Source of the DNA: Luscinia megarhynchos
Taxonomy: Eukaryota; Chordata; Aves; Passeriformes; Turdidae
Assembly: GCA_034336665.1 (NCBI GenBank)
Contig: JAPFBE010000002.1
Span: 31,537,406-31,601,405 of the forward strand
Direction: 5' to 3'
DNA length: 64,000 bases
Shown: in pieces, positions 49,501 through 63,015 of the stretch
Position numbering within the stretch: the stretch's first letter is position 1
Layout of the letters: each line of letters starts with the position of its first letter
The notes under the pieces: generated by a model
What the model was told of the DNA's origin: nothing
Database searches by the model: none
The model's input: only the letters and a program-made list of their open reading frames with translations
Made by a program: the position numbers and the translations under genes

Positions 49501-50639
49501 TTTTTTGGTAGAAAAATCTCAGTGTTCAGGGATTTGTCAGCCTGTGTCTTTTCCTATATTCCCTCCATTTTTTGCTGTACTTATAAAACAGCCCTTTTTT
49601 CACAAATGGAAGCCATCATGACACAGTTATCAACTGTCATGCTGATGACTGCTAAAATAGAGTTCAGTACCTCAGTCCTTTAATATAAGTAATACTGATT
49701 AAATGAAAGCCAGCCCTGCAGTTTGAGCATTGTCACAGTAATTTAGACTCTTAGAAGTGTGCAGGGTGAGTGGACATGTAGGGTAGAAAACGACAGATTA
49801 GAATAGTGACTCTTGAATTTTCAAACATTCAGATGCAGACCACAAATCCTTTCCCACGTGTTACCATAGATCCAGAGTTTAGAGCAAAATCAGCACTTGT
49901 GGTCTCTGATTCATCTTTGCTTTCTGTAACAGAGAATCCTATCCTGTGACAGACATCCTTTCCTCAGGAGGAGGATCTTAATATACCATAGGTGACCTTG
50001 ATGTCAGCTTTCCTCACAAGGACAAGAGCACATGTCACTGGACTCACAACCTCATTTTGAAAAAAAAGGCACACAGCTAAAGTGGGGAGAAGGGAACAGC
50101 TCATGACTGCATAGAATTTAGATGTCTTAAACCTTTAAATCTGAAGATGTGCTAGTTACTTCACCTTCCATTGAAAGCCAATGAGCACAGAAGCCAGTTT
50201 TGGGACAGGAGCTAGAAGTTTGGCCCCTATTGCTCTACACAAACACACCATATTCTTCCATGTTATATCTTGGACTTAGACTTTAATTATTTCTTGCTGC
50301 CAATAGCCTTTGTTTCACAAAGAAAATATCCAGCCTTACTTTTGAAGTTGCTTTATGCAATAGCCGGCTCTGTTCTGTGGAGGTTCTAGTTTAACTCAGG
50401 ACACAATCATCCTTTTTATTTTCAGGACAGGCAGAATATTTTGCATGTTCAAAGTCCACCTGTGCCTACTGCATAATTTCACACAAATCTTGCTGTGAAT
50501 TTTTCTTATGTGACTTTTACTAGAGTTTTCCCAAATAAAATATTTTCAGACATTCAAAACCTAAAGAAAAGCCCAAACCTTAAACAGAGATGGGAAAACC
50601 CATTGAGGTCACCTAATTTTGCTTCTTTCTCTGGGAAGG
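46542..50639. other. AT-rich single-copy DNA, no gene seen
   Basis: No recognisable gene. A 26-T tract lies at 46634-46659. Open frames are at most about 104 codons (48147-48461 minus; 47334-47639 plus) and carry nothing recognisable. The part at 49920-50260 is slightly GC-richer and not identified. Confidence 0.55.
46634..46659. repeat. 26-base poly-T tract
   Basis: An uninterrupted run of 26 T. Read on the minus strand it is poly-A, but no AATAAA precedes it and no retrogene-like sequence is recognisable on that side, so I treat it as a simple mononucleotide repeat. Confidence 0.9.
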
Positions 50640-50643
50640 TGTG

Positions 50644-50838
50644 GATTGTTTGTTTGTTTTGGTTTTTTATGGTGTTTTTTTTTTTTTTGTTTTTGTTGGT
50701 TTTTTTTTTTTTGGTGGTTTTTGGTGTTGTGGTTTTCTTGTGTTTTTAAATTTGTTTTGGGGTTTTTTTGGTGTTTTTTTTTCTGTGGTTTTTTGGTGTT
50801 TTTGTTGTTTGTGTGGGTTTTTTTGTTTATTTGTTTTG
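50644..50838. repeat. T/G-only low-complexity tract, about 195 bp
   Basis: From GATTGTTTGTTTGTTTTGG to TTTATTTGTTTTGATG almost every base is T or G, with GGTGTT, GTTTTT and GGGTTTTTTT modules. There are only about ten A or C bases. The complementary strand is A/C-only and stays open for more than 100 codons rich in Lys, Asn, Thr and Gln, an artefact of the composition. No regular period is evident. Confidence 0.85.
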
Positions 50839-53800
50839 ATGTCGCACTTAATTTTTGTATTTGGATGGGATGATTTTTGTTTTGGACAGAAATTCTTTCT
50901 TTTATGTAGCACATTTTACTTGGAAAAAAGTTCAAACATGATATGTAGAATGTTTTCAGTGAGATAAAATTCTGATGTCGCTGCTGTTTTCTCAAAACCT
51001 GAGTGTCTACATTTGCTTTAGGAAAATGTTTTTACCCTTTTTACTAAGGTCTTTGTTTTGCTGCTAGTTTCTGCTTAGAAATCCAGATAGCTGAAATAAT
51101 GCTTTGTGAAACATTTCGAGTTTTTTATGTTTCAACAAGAAATAAAAAATTGGTGTTTGAACGTTGATAAGAAATGGAGTGCTCCTGCAGGAATACGTGT
51201 TATTATTTAGTTTGTGAACCAAATGATGATTGACACTGTTAGTATGTTTTTGAAGTAGAGCCTAAAACTTCTGTGGCAGCTCTTTTCTGGTAGCATGTCT
51301 TAATAAATGATTTTTGTTTTTTTCACACACCCTCCAGCATCTTTCTCTGTTCTGGCTGGGGCCTTCAAATAAGAAATAACAAAATACCTTGAGGGAACTA
51401 TTCTCATGGTGTTGGTTAACTTAGCTGAATTAACCCACCACCACAAAATGTGCTTGAAGAGAAGAGAAATGAAATATTCTTTGACTTCTGCATGCTGAAA
51501 ACTCTGCCATTAGTAGCTGGAGGATTTGTAGTGTTCAATAAAGAAGTAACCTATTGTAGCTATAATTGTGCATGGCACAGTGAATTATGGAGAAGTGATT
51601 GCTCACCTAAGGGCTGAAATTGCCAGTGATGCATTTCTTGGGGCAGCTCTACTAGGAGGATAGTTTTTATAGGCACATAAAAGATACCAGGTATGGGAGT
51701 AGCCACAAAGCAGCAACACTGAGAGTGGTGTGCTGTCATAAAATGTATGAAGGAGCAAAGGGAGTGGGACAGAGGCAGAAAAGGACCATTAGTTTTGCTG
51801 TACTGTTGGCAGAAGAACTATACTGATAGATGCATATGGCTCTCCTTTGCTCCAGTTTGAGGAGCAATCAGCAGAATGCACTTTCTGGAAGTGTGCTTCT
51901 GTGGTGATAAGTCTGTTAACTTCAGAAAAAAACACCCAGAAGAGAGCTGTGATTCAAAATGCTTGCAGGTGATGTCCCTTCTCTCCCAGCAGCACCATTT
52001 TCAACACCACTGCCTCTTTGTTCATGAGGCTATTAAACAGAGGAAAAAAATCAATATATAATTTATCTTTCCACATGTGGCAGAGTTCAACAAAGTGAAA
52101 GAAACTGGTAATAAGTGAAGAAAAAAGCTGTGGTTTTGGTTTTATGCTGGGAAGGAAAATCAGTTTTTATAGAAGCAGTTTTAATGTGCTTTTATATCTG
52201 TTGCATATGTCAATGTCATGTGAAAATGAATGTTGCATGCATACATTTGATAGCTGGCTTTGTGCAAAGGTTTCAGGAAAAAAATCAGGCCTGATGTGCA
52301 CTACTAGGAATGGGAGGTGATAACAGTAACATTATTCTAATCAAGAGTGCACATCTCTGTTCCAGAACATAGAAAGCTCAGACTCAAGCCTTTCTCTGAC
52401 TAATGAGGCTTTAAAAATCATGTTTTGCCTTCCAGGAAAAAAAATTAAATCTCCAGAGAGACAGGTTGTTTCTTTGGTCTTGTATCTTTTATGTCCAGGA
52501 TTCACCTCCATGAGTGTGATGTGGTGGGTGAGGAACAAGATAGAGCTCCTTGGGAATTCTCTATGCAGAAGTGTTTCTCTGGGAAAGGAAATAAATTGGA
52601 GGGTCTCCAGGTGCCTTCCTCAGGGGCTTGTTTTTGGACTCACAAGCTCCACATTTTGTGAACAACCTATGGAAAGAGGAGGGTTGTCAGCTCTCCAGAC
52701 TTTTAAAAATCCCTGCTGCTGCTGCTAAGAGAAGAGCTTCCTCATAACTGTCTGACAATGACTGTGCCTAATGAATGAGTAGTCCTGTAATTGTGGCCAT
52801 TGCAAATGATCATTTCACTGCCAGCTGTAAAGCATTAGGAATCATAGTTTGTGCACAGTGTGTGCTCTGAAGCTCTATGGCTAGAGTCAAAATCAAAATG
52901 GTTTGTATTTTATTCAGCTCATTGTACTTTATGCAGCAGAAGTGTTTAGCAGTGTTTGGCTATTGTGAAAAATGCTACTGTATTTATTCATCTTTGCAAG
53001 TCTCTATTGTTCAGGGCCATGGGAGATATATGCCTGGTGTATCTTGGAATTTCTCTTCAGCTGGGCAGCTGGTGCTGCAGAAGTCAGGTCAGATTTTCTG
53101 GCAGACAGTTGCAATGGCAGTATCACTTCACCTCCAGGATTTCCTCATTTAGGTGCATTGTTTATTGCTATGAGAGATCTCAAGAGCTCACTGTAATTGT
53201 TGCTTTCTAACACAAATGCTTTGACTATGAATCTTCATCCTTTTCTTGCAAACAGTATGAAAGCTGAAGTGTAATAGTTCTTTATATGATATTATGTAAT
53301 TCCCTTCAGTGGTGTTTCGAATCCAGGTAAACAAACCCATTAGACTGGCAAACTGATGTTCTGAAATAGGTCAGGAGAGTGGAATTTATGCCAGACCTTC
53401 ACTCCAGGCTCTGCTTATGACCATGTTTAAATTTGCAGTTGGAGTTTTACTGGTTTGGACTTTGCAAGTATCTGGGTTTTTTTTTTTTTTGAGGACAAGA
53501 TATTCAGATTTGGAAATGGTTGGAAAATGAACCAGTGCTTATACTTTATCATAAAGCCTTAAATGCTTGCAGGATGAATTTCTTGCATTTCTCATGTTTG
53601 TGTTTAAGGATTTTTCAGAATGACTGACTTGGTGCCAACATCCAACTCATATTTATAGTATTGCTTTAACAATAGCATGATCTCAGCTCAGTGAGTGCAG
53701 AATTTTTTATTCCTCATGTTTGAATGATTTTCAGCCTCACTACTAAAGCATTCTGAATAGGCTTCAAATGTGTCCTGAGATAATACCTATATTTACTATA

Positions 53801-56800
53801 TATTACATATTTTAGGATTTTTATGGTTGAGTCCACTTAACTGATGCATGAAGAGAGATCTTCCTGAATCCAGCAATGATTAGAAGATTATAGCACTTTC
53901 TTTTACAATTAAGAAACTTGCAATAAAATTATCAAATGGGGATTAATTGTTTAGGGAGTGCATCAATATGTGCCCCTCCAAACATTTATTGTGGTTTTCC
54001 TCTGTGTTTGTGTCAGCATTTTAAGCAGACAATAGATGAACATTGATCTTGCACTCTGAGGCTGTGTATATATTAGCAGTCAGTTATCAAACAGGAAAGT
54101 GTTTCATAAGCAACTTTCCATTTCTGTGACTGTCCATTCACAGTGATCTTAGTTTTCAGGTAGTCATGATACACATGAACTAGATATCTTTCAGAGGAAA
54201 TTAATCCAGAATAGCTCCTCAGATACTGGAGGCCCTTTGGAACAGCCATAATTGTGTAACCAAGAAATATGCCAGCTCACCACGAAACATGTAACATAGA
54301 GCATGAGGTTCTTGAGCCACTGAGAACTCCTTCAACGTGTTGGAGATGTTTTTGCACTGTGTCAAGGACTAAATGCCATCTGTATCCATCCTTCAGCAGC
54401 TCTCAGTGCTTTATTTTAACTGATGCTCCTTCCTCATCCACCTACACTTTCCTTGGTGTATAACCTTCTCTCCTTTTGCCTGTTTTACCTTCTGCTTCCC
54501 TGGTCCTTTGCCAAATCCCTTTTATAAAAAAAAATTAATTTTTTTTTCTCTCCCCACCACTCTTTCAGTGTCAAAGTCACATATAGAGTCTGAGTAAGTT
54601 GAGACTTACTCTTCAAAAGGCATAAAATATGTCACAGCCAGACCCCATGATCTGTGTCATGCAGCTGATGAAAACAGACTGTGCTAGCCTCTTCCACTGG
54701 TATGCCCTAACCTGGTTTAGATGGCTATTTTGTCTGGTGTCTGATGCATAATCTCTTTTTTAAAATTATTTTTTCCCCCAATAAGGTTGGAATCATTGTA
54801 TCACTGAAATGTGTTTACTCACACAATGTAATTCACATTGTTAAATGGATGTGCTGAACTCAGGAGCGTGTCCATATACACAAAAAATAGAGTGGCTAGG
54901 TGCCCTCTGCCCTTTGTTTTATCCTTAAGAAGCCATGAGTAGGCTTTTCATTTGACTGAATAATCACTCAAACTCTGCTGGTTATCCAAATCATGGTCTT
55001 GGAGAAGCTGCAGAAGCCATGTGCTCCATTGTAAAGAAAATCCCAACCAGGAAATACTGGAAATTGTATATCTGGTACATAAAACATTTATTCTGTGTTT
55101 TGGATTATCTTGGGCCTTTTCAATGAAACCTAAATAAGAAATTAATGATGCTATAGTGTCTGTAGCTTCTGTGTCTGACATGGTTAAGGGTAAAAACCAT
55201 AATGTCTATTTCCCACACAGAGGGAAGAAGTTTGGTTTGTAAGAGCTTTCTCTTTCAACAAAATAGCACAGCCTACTTTAAAAGCAAGTAAGTTGCTTGC
55301 TTTGTGATGTTTTGCATGCCATCTTTGTAACCCTTTGATTTTATGCAATAGCCTGCATCACTCTCAGAGGATAACAGAAACTGAGAGAGACTGGGGAGAA
55401 CTAGAGCACAGGCAAAGTTTAATCAGCTCTGTCAAGCTTGTCAAATGTTGTTTGTAGGCATGCACCAGTTTAGAACATGTAAATGAGTTTTGAAACTTTT
55501 TGTGTCTCAGCCATGTCAATAAAAGACGTGTCTCGTGATGGTGCTGCTGTTCCAAACTGTCTTAAAATATTGTAGGGAAGGATAAATGTGGTCAGTAGAA
55601 GAATTTCACAGCCCTTACAAATAGCAAATTGCACTTTTTTTTCATAGGGAAGCTATACTCATCAGAAAATGTTAAGGTGCTTGCCATGCTGCTCAGCTGA
55701 AGTAGGCAAAACATGAAGAGGAATGGAAATTGCTGGTGAATTATATCTGTGGCAATGGGGTAATGACCAAGAATGACTCCACCACTAGCAAATTCTGCTG
55801 TGCCAAGCTTTGACATTAAAACATGGGAAAAACATGAGTTTTCACTTTACTAGTATAAGGCAAGGCAATACTCATTAATTGTATGATTATTGTGAGAAAT
55901 ATAAATAAAAAACCCCTCAATGAATGTTAAGGTGTTGGAGATTGTCTTTTACATTGCAAACAGACAATGGTTCTGGAGGCTCTTATAGGTTGTTGAACCT
56001 TGTTTTTCCATCAAATCCCAGGTTATTCTATGTTGCTAAATTTTCTATTTGTTCCTTTATGTTAAGATGCATTGAGGGGCAAACTAACAGAAAATGGTAC
56101 AAGTGCTGTTTCAGGCACACAGAGGCAGTTTGTGTGGATTGTGGTTGTCATGTGCAAGAGAATTTGAGAATGTCACTGCTCTGGCATGCCCAGAGATACT
56201 GGCATCATGGATGATAGCAATGCTCCAGCTTTGACTGATACTGGATGTACTGTGCTGCAGAGTATTCAAAAGGAGCCAGGTTGTCTGCTTAGTGCTTGGA
56301 GAGAGTTAGAAACTTTTCATATTACTTCATTCTCAGCAGCCTTCTCAGCCCAAAATATAGCTGTAGGAAATCAGAGATTTTGAACTGCACTCTACTGATT
56401 TTTCTTTTTGTTTTTTTTGACAGTGTCTGCCAGTTGTTGACAGTTGTTAGAAGCTGTGATTTGCAAAGTGTTACTAAGATTCTAAGCAACCATTATGTGA
56501 AAATATGTGGTACTACTGTCTGAGTAGTAGGGCATGGTGCCTCATTTATGATCTTAAATTTTCTCCTGAATGGTATTTTTAGCTGCACTATGGCTCTTTA
56601 AGGCAAATTATATTAATAAGAAAAATGGGCAAAACCATTTTTATATGTAAGCATTAAAAATATTTTCTAGAATATTGATTTAATAAGAAAATGGCAACAT
56701 TTTCATGGCCTGTCTTTTGAAAAATGAAATAGAAAATGCATTAATTGATTAGTAATTAGAAATAATTAACACTTAAACATGCAAAACTCATTTATGTACT

Positions 56801-59592
56801 TAATCTGAATGACACTGCTACAGAACATGGGATTGTATTTTACAACTCCTTACCTAATTATGTGGATCCAGAATATAAAATTACAATGCATTAACCAGTG
56901 TAAATTATAAGTGCTTATGTAACTCCCTTTCGTATTTTGAGTGCCTATAAAAAACAATAATGTTTGGAACTAGAAAGGTTCAATGGTTTGTTCTTACATT
57001 ATTTATATTCTTTCCTACCAAATGAAGGTGGTGATGATTACTATGAAGTTGAATTATCTTTCTTTTTTAATATTTAAACTTGTAAAAACCTCCAAACCAA
57101 TATAAAAATGCTGCATCATTTTGTTTTTATTGGGTGGACTAACTTCATTTTCTTAAGTTTGAGCTGCTTCATGGTTTTTCTTTCTATATTTTTACCTACT
57201 TTTTCACTCAGATCTCTAGTTATTTTACTTTTGCTGGTCTACTCTTTCTCACTTCTTAAAGTGTTCTTCAGACTTTTTTAGACTTATTGGGTAATACAGT
57301 GTAAAGCTGTCAGGGAAATTCTCATAATTAATTTCATTTTATCAATATGTTTTAGGCATTATTAATTATGGATGGCTTCTACTGCAGAAGCAATGGCTAA
57401 TGAAATTTGTGTCTAAATTAGCAAGTTGAAAATACTCTAGAACAGATTTTTTTTTTTTTTGTTTCTATTTGGTTGTTTTACCAGCAAGAGAATTAAGAAA
57501 TGTACCATACTTATCCTATTTGCCATTTAACCTAATATAGTTTTTATATTTTTGTATACTCCAGTGAGTGTCATTGTTGGGCTTAGATTAAACCTTAAGA
57601 ATGAATGTATATGCAAATCCTAGTTGTTTATGCATAACCACCATGAGAAGTTTTAATAAGCAATTAATTAGATTTTGTTCTAACCCTGCAGCAGGTCACA
57701 GTCAATTTTGCTTACTACTTCTCCAAGTCCTATTTGAACATGTATCATTACAGTTCTGAATTTCATTATAAAGTATAAGCTGTGACTGGCTAAAAACGGA
57801 CTTGAGCTGGGTGTGGTAGTACCTATCCTTATAGATATTTATTTACATCTTGGATACAACATTGAGGGAAGGAGCTGAATTAATTGAAATTTTTGTTATT
57901 CTATGCATAAGACTGGAGCTAAGACAAAGTTTCAGACTCCTTGAAGATATTGTTGATTCACTATTTAATCATATCTTTCTTTCATTTTACTTTTATATAT
58001 GAAAAAAAGAGAAAGAACTAAAGATTTAAGAACTTGAAAACTCTCCCCATATAAAAAACAAGACATAACAAGACATAAAGAAGTTTAATTCCCACTTTAC
58101 TAGATTAGTTAGAAAAGCAGTGAGCTTAAATGACCATTGAGAGCTAAGTTTTACTAGTTCCCACAAATACAACTGAAGGAAAGGAGCAACAGTTAGCATG
58201 TGAAAACAAGTTAGCTTTGGAAAAATGGATAGCCAGTTATCAGAAGAAAAGTGGGGCTGAGAAGAGATTTTTACAATCAAGATATGACATATGAAAACTG
58301 AAGAAAATACAGAGAGAGTAAAACAGATTCTTCAACATATTTCCCCATTAAAATATAATCTCTTGATTTTTCCAATGGGAATCAAGTTAATTGTTTTCAA
58401 AGTAGGCTTCCTATAAAATCTGAGTCTAAGGGCTCTTTATGTTAATCAGTATAATCAATCCCTTATCCATGCAGGAGATTAGACATTGCACTCATTTTCA
58501 TGGCCCTGAATTAGGCAGGTTATTTTGCTCCTGGAGGAAAGACCTGTCCTAAGGCTGGAATTCAGCAAAACTTCCTCATCAGTAAAGCACATCAACATTG
58601 CTTTATAAAAATATATCTAATAATCTTAGAACACTTTATCCTTTGTGCCTAGTTGAAGGCACTTATAATGTACCCAGAAACCAAGTGGTGATTTCAAGGG
58701 AAAATAAATTTCCTGTAGTGAGGCTGGAAAACTGATTATAATAAAAGTGGCTAGACTAGATCTGCCGATGCTTACAGCATCCAGGAGACTTTCCCTGGGG
58801 TACAGTTCAAAATGGAGACATTTTGCTCATGAGAATGGACACTTATTTGGTAACTCATATGTGGTGGCATTAGGGGGGATTCTGTGGCTTAGCCAATGGA
58901 TCTTTTGGTTTTTTAACTGCTTAAATTGTGGAGACTAGGGATTTGCATTACATGCTATGCCAAAATTCCAAGCAGGCATAGGAAGACTTGGCCACTGTTT
59001 GAGGAAATGTGAATTATTTAAGGCTATCTGATCACATGACTGGGTTTTTCCAGGTCCTGCTGCAAATATTGTGTATGTTTGACAAATTGTCACAAGAAGA
59101 GGTCTCCAGGTTAGCTAAACCAACATTTTTCATATATACAGCCTCACCTCTGAAGTCTACCAGTGCACAAAAACATACTCTACTGAGTTAGGAATCAGTC
59201 ACAGAAATAAAGTGTTTCTAATATTTCTTGTAGCAAGGCTCTCCTTCAGCATTGTGTTTCTTTCATCAATAAAGAGGTAGGGCTAGGCTCATCTCAGGAG
59301 GCCAAATAATTCACCCTCTTTCCATAAGAGATTTTTTCTCCCTTCTAAGTGGATTTCAGCTCTATGTTTTAAGCTTACAGATGATCAACTAATCTGTTCT
59401 AGGTTGCCTCAAATACTTGTGATTCTACCACAGATTTTCATGCCTGAATATTCTTATTATTTTTCTAATACCCAGATTAATTCCTCCTTTCTGTGGTTAC
59501 ATATTTTACTGACTGCTGTGGCCACAGAGAGAAGTTTGTTCTGGGTAATGCAATACTGACATTATCTTTACTGCATTTATTTTCCCTAACAT
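50839..59592. other. AT-rich single-copy DNA, no gene seen
   Basis: About 8.7 kb without a recognisable gene or named repeat. Open frames are at most about 102 codons. 14-T tracts lie at 53477-53490 and 57447-57460, and a perfect 10-bp tandem duplication (AACAAGACAT) at 58057-58076. A cluster of TAAT cores lies at 56740-56770, and further TAATTA sites at 57325-57370. Confidence 0.55.
56740..56770. promoter_or_regulatory. TAAT-core motif cluster (homeodomain-type), speculative
   Basis: Within 31 bases there are TTAATTGATTAG, GTAATTAG and AATAATTAAC, giving several ATTA/TAAT cores in both orientations. Homeodomain proteins bind such cores. AT-rich DNA produces them often by chance, so this is only a hint of an enhancer-like element in a 350-bp stretch (56600-56950) that looks non-repetitive. 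Confidence 0.15.
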
Positions 59593-59600
59593 ATAAGGAA

Positions 59601-59650
59601 ACATGAACATGCATGCATGTGCACATATGTACATATGTGTACATGTGCAA
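59601..59650. repeat. Alternating purine-pyrimidine CA/TG tract with perfect palindrome
   Basis: ACATGAACATGCATGCATGT is followed by GCACATATGTACATATGTGT and ACATGTGC. CACATATGT-ACATATGTG at 59622-59639 is an 18-base perfect palindrome, and GCATGC precedes it. Alternating purine-pyrimidine DNA of this kind can adopt left-handed or cruciform forms under supercoiling; that is general knowledge, not shown here. Confidence 0.85.
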
Positions 59651-60181
59651 ATGGACACAATTTAGTCTTTTGTCTAATCAATCTTAGGGTTTTTTTCCAG
59701 AAGACTCTTTTGAATTAAAAAAAGGTGGACATACTACTTTCCTCCTCCCAAATCTGGAGAGAATGCAAAGTTTCCTTTTTCTTTGTAAATATGTCCACAC
59801 TGGGACTGTATCTATATGTAAGCATTGCTGAATATCTTTTTCCTGGGAATAACTGTGGGAGGGATCCCAAGCCCATCTCTTTCTCTGCATCCATAATCCA
59901 TGAGTCGCCTTTGAGAGTGACAAAATAGATAAAGATCCACTTAGATATAGGTGCTCTGAATGTGATTTAAATAAAAAATTATCCTCTCTGTCCAAGCTGC
60001 CAGGTGCTTTTTAAACTTCTTCCCCTTTCTGTTTTTAAAGAGTACATCCAGGATAAAATTTTTCAGATATGAGTTCAAAACAGAAGCATGCATTTCCTTG
60101 TAGCCTTGGCTTGGGTGGTTAGCCCAGGATGCTAGCATTTCTCTGAATTTCACTATGGGGATGTTTTTTCTCCCTGTATGA

Positions 60182-60229
60182 ATTTATTTATTTATTTATT
60201 TTACTTTTTTTTTTTTTTTTTTTTTTGTA
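60182..60229. repeat. (TTTA)n plus poly-T tract
   Basis: AATTTATTTATTTATTTATT is followed by TTAC and a run of more than 20 T. On the minus strand this would read as poly-A with an A-rich tail, as after a retroposed sequence. The adjoining minus-strand sequence from about 60230 (CAGTGACCCCAGAAATGCAA) has no AATAAA and no gene I recognise. Confidence 0.85.
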
Positions 60230-62985
60230 ATCAGTGTCTATTGCATTTCTGGGGTCACTGGGCCCCAGCACCAATCTGGTTAATCCCTTCCCAGATCAGA
60301 GCATTAAGCCCTGTGTAGGCATCCTTCATCTCACAGTGTAAATATTTACAAGGATAACTGCATCTAACTTGTGGCTGAAGGCCTAACATAAATCAACAGA
60401 AAACTAAATATAAACTGTTTTTTATATGTGAAGCATAGATCTTCTTTTAGCAGATGCACTCTGTATCTGGAGAAAGGAGAACAATGACAGCAGAACACTT
60501 ACAAGTATCTGCAGACTAGAGAATATGTGGAAATTATGATAAAATACCACTTTTGCATAAAACAGTGCCTGACAGATATTTTCTCCTCTTCTGTCTCATC
60601 AGTATCTGGTCTTACACTGCTTGCAAGCTGTAATGCTGAAACCTGTCAGAGGATAGGTTCTGAATAGGCATAACTTTATGATCTTAACCTTATTCTGAAC
60701 AGGTGGACATTAAAGTGATATGTGTATATATGTGTATGCAGACACATATGATATCTGTTTGGATAATATGGACAATGTGTCCATTCAGCCTTCAAACTCT
60801 ATCAGTAAGTTCTGTGCAGCTCCTCAGCTTGGCTGTAAGTTTTTAGGGAACAAGATAAGTCTATTTTTAGAAGAATATTCTTCAACATAAGTAATGTAGC
60901 TCCTTCCTTTGTCTTATAAGGAGCCTATTAAATAAAACTTAAAATAGGAAAGATGATCCTCTCCTTCCAATTTCTTCTATTAGTTTTTTGAGGAAGGCTT
61001 TTTTGAGTTTTCTGTTATTTTTTTATAGTTAGAAATACCTCTGGTTTTTGGTCTTATTGCAACTTGTTTATTACTTGTTCTATGTGTTATAAAAGCATTT
61101 TCAAACACATGGGTTTCTCATCCATTTAATTGCAGTGAATGTTCTCATGCCCTCCAGAAAGATGATCATCAACTTTGACTTTATTGGTATCATATTTTTC
61201 CAAAAAACACACATTTTCTTCCATGCGCTCATGGCCTTTCTTCATTTCACATCTGAAATTAGGAGAACAGGAAGCTCCAATCTGTTCAGTTTTTAACATG
61301 CTCCCTTTTAAATTAGGTGGGCAAAAAAAACATCAATAGGTCCTATAGTTCCTGTGATCATTATTCTGCAAGTTCACTTCTACTCAACAGAAACCAATGC
61401 TGGTTGCAATCTAAGCATAAATATGTGTGCATGACTGGTGCAAGTGAACTTTTTATCAGAATATTGACAGAAAATCCCTGACCTGCATAACCATTAAGAT
61501 AAGCAGCCTAGTTTTAAGGAGTGGTGTCCCAAGAATAGGAGACAAATCCAAATGGGAAGGGAAGGTGTAGTCTTTTCATGAAGAACAAAAGGAGGAGGCA
61601 TCTTGGCTTCAAAAAATCATATTGTTTTTAGACTGCAGAATAAACAGTACATACTCATAATCTTATTTGATTATCCATCTCATGGTATTGTATAGTGGCT
61701 TCAAAAACTCCCTCTATCTACAGAAATTTCAGTCAAATCCCTGATTGAAGTTTACTGTTTACTAAAAATATTCCTAAATAAAGTCTAAGTATGCAAGATA
61801 CAATTAGTTTCTCTTTTTAACTGCAATATATGACATAGTCTGGAAATTGCTCTTCATGTTCTCAGTCACACCTTAGCAAAACCATAAGACTTCCTCACAA
61901 ACACCTTTAATTTGCTTGTATGGCATGGAAATCTAAAATTTTGGGATGGCTTCTGCTGTTTGACTTCAGAGATCACCAAAACTGCAAACACATCTGTTTC
62001 ACTGTGTTTTCTGCCTTGTTTCTCATTATTTCCCACCACCTTTGCTATCTGAGACAAAGGTTCCATTTTGCTCCATTTCTATCATGCCTGTCAGAACAGG
62101 GATCATGGCATGATTAATTATTTTTGATTGTGAAGAACAGCCATCACATAATTGATGGTAATAGCAGATTCCAGCAGCAGGGGCTGTTTATGGTTGGCAC
62201 AAGGGAGTTCAAAGTCATTGCCTTTCAGGTCTGTACGATCACTGCTGGTTTCTGAACCTCCAGCATGCCCCACTCCCTGGCATGTCTGCTTCAGCTTTGC
62301 TGCACGTACCACCTTTGGGCTTTATACTTCTTGTTGTAAGAGTAGGGTTGTGTAGGGTGACATGACAGGTCTTTTCTTGGCTTGATGCTACCTTTTCTTC
62401 AAATGTCAAATTACTTCTTGAAGCTCTCCACTTGTTAAAAGAGATTTATTTTGTTCAGACTCTTCTATTCACTGTTTCTTGAAATATCTTGGGCAGTTTC
62501 TCTGTGTTAGTCTTTTCCCAGGTTGAAGTCATCAAAATGATGTCTAAAAGAAACTCCAAATAGAAACTACTGAAAAGTTCCTGATGAATGGGTGATATCA
62601 CCTAATTCTTCATCACAAGACAGGTCGATTCTGCAGTAAGCCATCAAATGATACATTGCACATCTGTGATAACACCATTCTTCTGGGGAGTAATTCTGAA
62701 TGTATCCATGTGAAGAGCAAATCCTGTGTCCTGCTTTAAGTGTGTATCAGGGAAACTGAAGATGCAGAAAGGGAGAAGAATGATGTTTTGTGTGTATATT
62801 TTTTTTGCATTCACTGACAGGACGCTAAGGATTGTAGCAGTTCAGAAATGTTCTAGCATTTCTTTGCTGCTTTGAAGGAAAAAGGCAGAAAAAGGTCAGG
62901 TAGTGGCTGTTGGTGATGTGGGTATATTGATAACTATTTCAAAACAGTCAAGTCCCAGCCTGCTGAGTTATAGCACAAACCACAG

Positions 62986-63015
62986 TATGACATTCCATCA
63001 TATGACATTCCATCA
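62986..63015. repeat. 15-bp perfect tandem duplication
   Basis: TATGACATTCCATCA occurs twice in a row without a mismatch. Because 15 is a multiple of three it leaves the short surrounding frame open (repeated MTFHH), which has no further support as a gene. Confidence 0.95.

Noticed and set aside
50609..50995. Minus-strand frame of 128 codons rich in Lys, Asn, Thr, Gln, and overlapping plus-strand Phe/Val-rich frames
   Set aside because: Artefact of the T/G-only tract; no domain and several mutually overlapping frames.
60182..60420. Possible processed pseudogene on the minus strand ending in poly-A
   Set aside because: No polyadenylation signal before the A-run, no recognisable gene, and the A-run adjoins a TTTA microsatellite that explains it.
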